From positions 55,595,053 through 55,659,052 of the forward strand of contig CM060732.1 in NCBI GenBank assembly GCA_030704615.1: DNA of 64,000 bases, written 5' to 3'. Of the stretch, positions 57,394-64,000 are shown one piece after another. A program made the position numbers and the translations under genes. Every line of letters starts with the position of its first letter. Position 1 is the stretch's first letter. Origin of the DNA: Takakia lepidozioides. Taxonomy: Eukaryota; Streptophyta; Takakiopsida; Takakiales; Takakiaceae. The notes under the pieces were generated by a model that saw nothing but the letters and a program-made list of their open reading frames with translations, was not told the origin of the DNA and did not search any database.

Positions 57394-59649
57394 CCAAATG
57401 ACCTCCAGCCACTCCTTTATGAACTTCCTCCAAGACTTTATTTACTTCATGGTGGTACAAGCATCGTTTTAGTACTCCATCAGGTCCTAACTTATACATT
57501 CTGCTTCCTACCATAGTATAAGGTAAAGCTCTGATAGCAATTCTTTTCCTTTGCTCCTTACCATAACTAGGTGGGCACTGACCATGAGCAAGGTAGTATC
57601 TGATTGGCCATTGCCAATCTAACCATTCATCTGCACTTCCTTGCACCTCCATTACAAATAAACTCGCATCAGGTAACTGATCGTCCACTCCTGTGGCGGC
57701 CTCTCCTGTTGTTAGTCGTGACAAATGATCTGCCACAAGATGCAAACGGCCAGGCTTGTAAATAACCTCGAACTCAAACTCATGCAAGATTATTAACCAC
57801 CTCGCTATCCTTCCACTTATCAAAGGTTTGTTCACCAGATATATCAGAGCCTGGTGATCCACATAAAACATAAACTTTCTTCCCAATAGGTAATGCCTGA
57901 ATTTCTTCACTGCATAGATCATTGCCAATGCTTCTCTTTCCGTTGTGCTATAGTTCCTCTCAGCACTGTTCATCAACCGGCTAGCATAGTACACAGGTGA
58001 ATCTATATTCCCTGTAACATTCTGGGCTAACACCGCTCCCAATGCTTCTCCTGATGCATCGCAGTGAACATGAAATACTACATGCCAGTGAGGGTTAATC
58101 AGCACAGGTGTAGTTGTTACTGACAGTGTAAGTTCCTCAAACGCCTGTTGACATTCAGCTGTCCATGCAAACACTGCATCTTTCTTCAGAAGCTTGCTCA
58201 ATGGTGCTGCTATTTGTGCATACCTTTTGACAAATCTTCTGTAATAACTGGTTTGCCCAAGGAATCTCCTTAAACTCTTAACATTCACTGGTGGTGGAGA
58301 GACTTTAATGGACTCTGTCTTCCTGGGATCCACAAGAAGTCCCTTCTTACACACTATGTGTCCCAGAAGCACCCCTGAGTTCACACAGAAAGTACACTTC
58401 TCTGGATTCAAGCCCAGACCTCTCATCCTGCATCTGGCCAGGCATAACTCCAATTTATGCAAGTGCTCATTCTTAGAGCTGTACACACTGAAATCATCCA
58501 AAAACACCTGCATGAAATCATCCAGATACTCTTGAAAAGATTCACTTATCACTCTCTGAAAGGTCGCTGGTGCATTACAAAGTCCAAAGGGCATGACTTT
58601 GTATGCATAAGCCCCCCAGTCTGTGATGAAAGCTGTTTTCCCTTGGTCTTCTTCTGCCACTTGCACTTGATTATAACCACTGAAGCCATCCATGAATGAG
58701 TACATCTCATGGCCTGCCACAGTGTCTAATACTGCTTCTGTGAATGGCAAAGGGAAAGGATCTTTCTTCGTACAAGCATTCAGCTTCTTATAGTTCACAC
58801 ATACTCTTAGTTTGCCATTCTTCTTGGGAACTATAACAATGGGTGACAACCAAGTTGTATACTCTATTGGGTATATAAACTTAGCCTCAGCCAACTTCTT
58901 TATCTCTTCTCCAACCTTCTGTGCGTAGTTGGGATTCATTCTATACCTCGCCTGCTTGATTGGCACTGACCCTGGTTCCAGTTCAATTTTATGCTGACAG
59001 ACTTCAGGTGGTATCCCTTTTAGATCCTCATAGCTCCAAGCAAATACATCTCTGTATTTGATGAACAAGCTTTTAGCTTCTTCGAAGAATTCCGGCTCCA
59101 AATCAGCTCCTACTTTCACCATCCTTGGTTCCTCCGGAGTTCCCACATTTACTTCTCTCACCTGCTCATCAGCTGTGATTGTCCAACCAGTCACCACTTC
59201 ATCCTGTAAGCTCACAGTGGCTGGTTCTTCTAGGATTTCTATTTCTCCTTCTCTTTCTTCATAGAAATGTGATGGGTAAATGCTGGTTTCTTCTTCCGTT
59301 GGTGTTGCTGTCACTACACCACAGCAGATACCTCTCAAACAACTTAGGCTTTCCAGCCGCATCTCTGCAACTTGCTCCCACTCTGGGTGTGCAGCAAATA
59401 GGGTAGCTTCCTGCTCCTCATCCAGTCCTCCCTCCAGTCATACTCTCTGACTCCTCGAGGTCTTCTTGTAGCAGGTAATCTACTAGATTTCTTTGTGGTA
59501 ATTTGTATCTCGTGCATCCCATTATGCACAGTTAGTAACTGAGAATTCCAGTCATGGAATACCCTGGCCTGTTTCAGCCACGGACGTCCCAATAATAAGG
59601 AATAAGCCTCCATGACTTCATCCATTTTTAATACAGTTACTGTGATCAA
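57394..59649 (-). pseudogene. A- reverse transcriptase and RNase H
   Basis: The large frame from 59362 downwards has full RT motifs (LSPIVIVPKKNGKLRVCVNY, FMDGFSGYNQVQVAEEDQG, KVMPFGLCNAPATFQRVIS, VFLDDFSVYSS) and RNase H (FHVHCDASGEALGAVLAQN, TTEREALAMIYAVKKFRHY, HLVADHLSRLTTG) with no internal stop. The N-terminal 100 codons lie in another frame (59649-59344) after a one-base loss near 59433 (GGAGAGGAGG in A+, GGAGGGAGG here). RT catalytic Asp pair FLDD intact. Otherwise looks active. Confidence 0.92.
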
Positions 59650-60413
59650 AAGATCATTTTCTGTATCTGTATCTTAACTCCTCTTATTAATCCCAATGGC
59701 TGTACACTTCTTTGATCTGCCATTGTTACTGTAAATGGGGCTGGTTTCATGTTACTTAGACCAAGCTTCTTCCTTAATTGGTCTGTCATGATATTTACTC
59801 CAGAACCACCATCTATCAGTACATCAGTTAGTTCTGTGCTTCCAATTCTCAATTGGATTACTGGCATAGAATCATCAAAGTCCATGACTGGTTCTCGCCC
59901 TTCCGGCTTCACATTATAACTGGTCACCTTGCTGTTCAGGTCTGTGTTTCCTGTTTCTTGGGCAATTCGATTGATTGCCTGATACAGCCTGTGCCTACAA
60001 TAAGGTGCCACAGCTAATAGCTGTCCAATGGTAATTTCTGCTTTGGTCTGACATATTACTTCAGCCAAAGTCTCTTCATTACTTTGCATGTCTGCATCTT
60101 TTTTTCTCCTTTCTTCCTCACTCTCCTCTTTTTCTCCATCCGAATCAGAGGAATCTGCCACAGGAATATCAGTACTCTTTTGCATTTCCCTTATAGTATC
60201 TGCCACTTCCTTGTGCAGTTCCTTCTCATCCTTCCAAGTCTCTTCCTCTTCAGGCATATCATTGCCACTTCCAGTCTCATCTTCTTCCTCTTCTACTGGA
60301 GGTATTAGTTTAGCTTTACTTCTTGTTACTATCATTGTACTTACTTCTGGTACAACACATGGCCTAACCATGTGAGCTGCCACCACTGGGCCCTCATTCA
60401 CAGGAGCTCTCAT
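59646..60413 (-). pseudogene. A- protease region
   Basis: Acidic linker (EEEEDETGSGNDMPEEEETW), then LRIGSTELTDVLIDGGSGVN with the DGGS loop, then FTVTMADQRSVQPLGLIRGV. The frame ends at a TGA (59646-59648) after QIQKMIF; in A+ the same point continues through ATGATCACAG. One base (A) is missing here, so the LLLGRPWLKQ part falls in the next frame. Confidence 0.8.
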
Positions 60414-60784
60414 CTCATTCTGGTGTCTTATCCAGAATGAACAGGCTGCCTTGCGATGTCCTGGCTGATTACAATAGTAACATAGCTCTTCACCATTGGG
60501 TCCTCGCCCTTGGTCTGGTCTTGGATTATTTCTATAATCCTGATTCCCGGGCTGGTAATTCCCCTCGGATTACCCTGATAGTTGCCTCTGGAATTTCCTT
60601 GGTAATTCCCTCTTGAATTACCTCTTCCTTCCATGCCATTGTTATAACCACCAGACCTACCATAGTGGTCCTGATCATTGCTTCTTCTTGGCTGGGGTTG
60701 CACCTGATGCACCCTCACTTGCCTAGGTTCTCTGGCAGCTGTCCTTCTGTTGTAGTAACAATTCTCAGTAGAATGGTTATCCAT
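60414..60784 (-). pseudogene. A- Gag C-terminal part (zinc knuckles 2-3)
   Basis: DNHSTENCYYNRRTAAREPR, RGNYQ repeats, then a one-base loss (run of G, near 60566) that shifts NYQPGNQDYRN out of frame, then the third knuckle (CYYCNQPGHRKAAC expected) in the frame that leads to RAPVNEGPVV. Confidence 0.75.
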
Positions 60785-60785
60785 T

Positions 60786-62378
60786 TTACAGATAGTACAG
60801 TGTTTTCTCCTTCATGTGGCATTCTGTAGTGGTATGGCCTTCATTCTGGCACTTTGCACACCATACACCCTTCCTCCAATGTGTTGCAGCCTCTGTGGCA
60901 TACTTCTTCAAGATTTCTTCCAATCTTTTCTCATAGTTATCCCTCTTCAACTTTTCCTTTCTCTTACTCTTTCTTTTTAGTTCTTGCTCTTCTTCTTCAT
61001 CTGACTCATCTTCAGAGTCCTCATCTTCCTTTTTCTCTCTCCTGAGCATTCCCAATTGCTCAATTCTGTTCGCAGTTTCAAATGCCTCCTCCACTGTATT
61101 ATGGGGTAACATATCCACTTTCTTCTGCAACTCTGGTCTTAGTCCACTCACAAACCAAGTCTTCTGTAAACCGGGTGCTGGTACTGCAGCCAGCTTTTTC
61201 ATCATCAATTCCATCTTCTCCATATACTCTTCAACAGTTTCATGCTTCTTCTGCTTCAGCTGTTGTAAACTTCCATACACTTCATCCTCAGTTTTACTTG
61301 TCCTGAACCTATTTCGAAATGCTGTATTCAAGCCATTCCAGGTTAGGAAATGATTATCAGGGAATCTTGCATACCATTCACTTGCTTTCTTGATAAGTGA
61401 ACAAGGAAACAGTCTCATCTTGGCATCATCGCCATTCTCATTGTTCACTATACACATGTGCTCAAATTGGCTAATGTGTACATCGGGATCCCCTTTTCCT
61501 GAATATATTGGAAAGGGTGGTTTTGCCCGTGTTGGTTGTAACGCCATCTGTGGCCCTACCTTCTGCCCACTGACAGGTGCTGGCACCCTTGCTGGTGCTG
61601 GTCCTTCTGGACCTGTTGTTTTTGTGGTGGATCTTCCACCAAGTGGTGGCCCTTGAGCACTCCCTGCTTCTGGCCCCACGATATTCACAGTATTCCCAGC
61701 TTCAGTTGCACTACTTCCCACACTCCCTGTCCCCCCAGAGCCAGATCCAGGCAGCCCGCCTGATCCCCCTGAGCCGACACCTTCGTTGGCCTGTGATCCA
61801 AGTGCTCCACTTGATCCAGGTCCAACGGGTTGGGATGTCCTGGTTGTAGTCTCAACCTCAGCTGTTGGGTCTACTTCTTCATATTCTTCCTCTTCCAATT
61901 TCTTCTCTCTGTTTTCATCATTCAAGTTCTGCCCTTGGGTTTCTTCTTCACTCATGTAACTCAACTGTAATGGTGTTGGAGAGTCTGAACTCTCCGTTGG
62001 CTCTGCCACATCCTCATCTCCTTCTTCATCTTCTGCTTCAGAAACTGGAGTTCCTGCTTTTGGTGTTCCATGCCAACTTTTATCAAAGATTTCTGTCAAA
62101 TCTTTTATCCAAGGATGTACCTCAGATCTTTCACCTCTTGATTGATCTTCTTCCTGTACCAATTCCCTTAATCTTTCTTGCAAAGAAACAGAAGGAGTGG
62201 CATCCAACTCTAGTTCTTCCGGTATAGGTGATGCACTTTTTGATCTTGATGGTGTGAGAGGTCCAGATGATTCCCCTATGTCTATTCCTCTCTCCCAAAG
62301 ATATGGATAATTAGCTTTCAGATAGCTTTCCCTTTTTAATGAATATCTTTGTCGTCTAGCTTCTCTTTCATCACTCAT
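60786..62378 (-). CDS. A- Gag, main part
   Basis: ATG at 62378 (MSDEREARRQRYSLKRESYL). Residues 1-250 are an acidic, Ser/Gly/Pro-rich extension. The gag core follows at about 270-430: YSGKGDPDVHISQFEHMC, SLIKKASEWYARFPDNHF, TAFRNRFRTSKTEDEVYG, YMEKMELMMKKLAAVPAPG, SGLRPELQKKVDMLPHNTVE. Then comes a charged stretch (KRKSKRKEKLKRDNYEKR) and knuckle 1 CAKCQNEGHTTTEC. It ends early: an extra A (GAAAACAC near 60800) shifts the frame after CHMKEK, where A+ continues into knuckle 2. Gag makes the particle and packages RNA. Confidence 0.88.
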   Translation of the reverse strand: MSDEREARRQRYSLKRESYLKANYPYLWERGIDIGESSGPLTPSRSKSASPIPEELELDATPSVSLQERLRELVQEEDQSRGERSEVHPWIKDLTEIFDKSWHGTPKAGTPVSEAEDEEGDEDVAEPTESSDSPTPLQLSYMSEEETQGQNLNDENREKKLEEEEYEEVDPTAEVETTTRTSQPVGPGSSGALGSQANEGVGSGGSGGLPGSGSGGTGSVGSSATEAGNTVNIVGPEAGSAQGPPLGGRSTTKTTGPEGPAPARVPAPVSGQKVGPQMALQPTRAKPPFPIYSGKGDPDVHISQFEHMCIVNNENGDDAKMRLFPCSLIKKASEWYARFPDNHFLTWNGLNTAFRNRFRTSKTEDEVYGSLQQLKQKKHETVEEYMEKMELMMKKLAAVPAPGLQKTWFVSGLRPELQKKVDMLPHNTVEEAFETANRIEQLGMLRREKKEDEDSEDESDEEEEQELKRKSKRKEKLKRDNYEKRLEEILKKYATEAATHWRKGVWCAKCQNEGHTTTECHMKEKTLYYL

Positions 62379-62399
62379 GTCCCATGTCTTTCATTTCTT

Positions 62400-62985
62400 T
62401 TAATGTGGCAATAACCAAAACTCTCTTCTGTAATATCTCTCGTATATGCCTGGATTTCTTTCAAGCTTCAATGCACCCTTGGCTATACTTGAAGTCTCCG
62501 TTACCATATAACCATATGGCAAACAAGTCTGAAAAGCTGTTCTTGGTGTGAGTTTGATCCACAAAATATCCTTTGGAATCCAATTCTTTACCAGTACAAG
62601 CTCTTCATGCATATGAGTATAAACATTCACCTTTCTTTCTTCCCAGCCTTCAAACTCTACTCGTTTAATGGATAGCAATGCTATCACATAAACCAATGTT
62701 GGTAACCAACGTGCTCTTCCTCTACAGGCTACTGATAAATCTTTATCACTCCTTTCTCCAGACCCCATTCTGGATCAGCATCATGCACTCGTTTAAGAAT
62801 ATTTTCTTTACATCCGTCTGGCAATTCCAAGAACCTTTGAAAGAACTGTTTGGACAATCTTTCTTCCTTCGTTTCACAGGGAATTTGATTCACTTCAAAT
62901 TCTTTAATGGTCCAACCACCATGATCCCACCAGATGCCTGTCACATCTGGTTGTTCATGTCCCAGTTCCCCAGTATGGTCGCCAA
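62400..62985 (-). pseudogene. Pre-gag ORF (ORF0) of family A
   Basis: Open minus-strand coding runs from inside the LTR into internal sequence: GIWWDHGGWTIKEFEVNQIP, KQFFQRFLELPDGCKENILK, DPEWGLEKGVIKIY. After a one-base shift near 62730-62768 it continues as VACRGRARWLPTLVYVIALL, EELVLVKNWIPKDILWIKLT, ending at 62400, 22 bp before the gag ATG. A related stretch at 46536-46886 supports selection for a protein. No known Ty3 domain fits. The first Met in the open frame lies in the LTR (63094). It could also be fused to Gag by frameshift. Function unknown. Confidence 0.55.
62967..62984 (-). other. Primer-binding site of A-
   Basis: Minus strand TGGCGACCATACTGGGGA, two bases after the LTR end (GCGCGACA). 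The leading TGG complements the tRNA CCA end. The tRNA species was not identified. Confidence 0.65.
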
Positions 62986-62986
62986 A

Positions 62987-64000
62987 TGTCGCGCGGCTTT
63001 TACTCACCCATCCCTTCGCTATCCGAGGCGGAAACTCCAAGATAGAAGAGTTGGAAATCTCTAAGTACTCAGCCCGCGCAGAACAATCAGTCATGACCTA
63101 CAGCTAGTGTATCATGGGGGTGTTTCCTATTTGTTTCCCTTTTCGCATTCATCTTAGCTACCTTACCATTGATGATTACGTATTAGTTTCCTTCACTCCT
63201 CCATTCAATCCACAGCTTCACTCAGATCTCTCTACACAGTGTGATTGTATCGTATAAATATCAGATTATGATTTATCAGGTATCAGGCCGAAGCCATTGT
63301 ATCTCTATTCTCCTCTACAATATCCCTACGGCTTTGCATCTAACAAGCATCTACTAATCCTCCTTCATCGTGCTCTCCGATCTCCGCTTCCGCCTGACTC
63401 CCAAGTCCTCCCCGAATAAATGATCTCCTCATAATCCCCGTTCTTCCCTTTATCCTCCTATCCGCGGTTCTAACCGTTTCCCTCTCTAACCGTCGTATGT
63501 GAACTAACATGTTCCCTTCTCTGGTGTTGTTCCCCACAGTCGTTCCCTGTCCTACTCTTCGTTCCCTATTATCGTGACAGCTGTGTCAAGCGGTGACTGG
63601 CTGTGTTTGGCTGTGTCGGGCTGTGACTGGCTGTGTGGCTATGCCGGGCTGTGACTGGCTGTGTGGGCTGTGTCTGCTGTGACGACTGTGACGGGCTGTG
63701 TGGGCTGTGTGGGCTGTGACGACTATGACGGGCTGTGTGGGCTGTGACGGCTGTGACGGGCTGTGTTGGCTGTAACGGCTGTGTGGGCTGTGTGGGCTGT
63801 GACGGCTGTGTGGGCTGTGTGGGCTGTGTCGGCTGTGTCGGGCTGTGTGGGCTGTGTCGGCTGTGTCGGCTGTGTGTGTGGTATGCCGGGCTGTGACTGG
63901 CTGTGTGGCTGTGTCTGCTGTGACGACTGTGACTGGCTGTGTGGGCTGTGTGGGCTGTGACGACTATGACGGGCTGTGTGGGTTGTGTAACCCCCTTCTA
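62987..64000 (-). repeat. 5' LTR of A- (partial, continues past the window)
   Basis: Matches 50342 onward for at least 560 bp. Differences seen are indels only: GTTCTTCCC against GTTCTCCC, two single-base insertions in CCTACTCTTCGTTCCC, and a length change at the start of the array. From 63590 the GGCTGTG array follows with a different unit order from the 3' LTR. It ends at the window edge in AACCCCCTTCTA, which corresponds to about 51473. Confidence 0.92.

Larger units (their letters stand above)
50342..64000 (-). mobile_element. Family A Ty3/gypsy element A-, nearly complete, more than 13.6 kb, 5' LTR cut by the window edge
   Basis: Element order on the minus strand: 5' LTR (from beyond 64000 to 62987), primer-binding site, pre-gag ORF, gag, protease, RT-RNase H, integrase with decapeptide array, conserved spacer, accessory coding region of about 3.5 kb, polypurine tract, 3' LTR (51583-50342). 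The LTRs match over at least the first 560 bp with no substitution seen, so insertion is recent. The RT (FLDD), the DGGS protease, the lack of a chromodomain and the extra ORFs place it near the non-chromovirus Athila/Tat branch; this is inference from motifs. The right-hand target duplication is outside the window; the left flank reads GGAGG (50337-50341). Confidence 0.92.

Overview
The window is nuclear DNA of a plant with a repeat-rich genome. A seedless land plant (bryophyte, lycophyte or fern grade) is my best guess, because the pentatricopeptide (PPR) remnant resembles mitochondrial/plastid PLS/E-type PPRs of that grade and because of the retroelement types. The species cannot be told from the sequence. 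There is no prokaryotic gene layout: the recognisable host genes have introns, and most of the 64 kb is transposon-derived.

Layout. (1) 68-2301 (+) is a five-exon fragment of an alkaline-ceramidase-like membrane protein. (2) 3325-8530 (-) holds two decayed LINE (non-LTR) retrotransposons. (3) 8640-13190 has G-rich repeats, a 216-bp tandem repeat and no convincing gene. (4) 13191-14070 (-) is a small two-exon gene of the plant serine-rich CLCxPTxHxGSFRCRLHR type, with a TATA box. (5) 14100-19740 contains a piggyBac-like TTAA-flanked element (15041-15863) and several simple or tandem repeats. (6) 19745-24905 (-) is a Ty3/gypsy element, called family B here. (7) 28487-33301 (+) is the LTR, leader and gag of a relative of B, fused at about 33302 to an end-truncated copy of a second Ty3 family (A+, 33302-39482). 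(8) 42781-42995 (-) is a Ty1/copia remnant and 43166-45440 (+) a PPR pseudogene. (9) 50342-64000 (-) is a nearly complete, young, very large Ty3 element (A-), with one full LTR (50342-51583) and the other LTR running off the right edge.

The most notable system is family B. Its pol region reads aspartic protease, then a C5-cytosine DNA methyltransferase, then reverse transcriptase, RNase H and integrase, followed by a PHD-type zinc finger. A retroelement carrying both a DNA-methylation writer and a chromatin-reader module is unusual. This copy is dead: an internal inversion (about 22490-24003, bounded by inverted TGTTGTT heptamers) splits the methyltransferase and the RT onto opposite strands. 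Its RT-RNase H-integrase stretch keeps one frame with four stops, all at positions where CAG or CGA is the likely ancestor. That pattern is what deamination of methylated cytosine would leave.

Family A is notable for other reasons. It has an extra open region upstream of gag, with a relative at 46536-46886. It has a 30-nt tandem array that extends Pol with decapeptide repeats, LTRs filled with GGCTGTG units, and about 3.5 kb of same-strand coding sequence between integrase and the 3' LTR with a long coiled coil. The two copies are broken differently: A- mainly by single-base indels, A+ mainly by stops, four of which are the same GGA to TGA change. All homology statements come from motif reading; no database search was possible.
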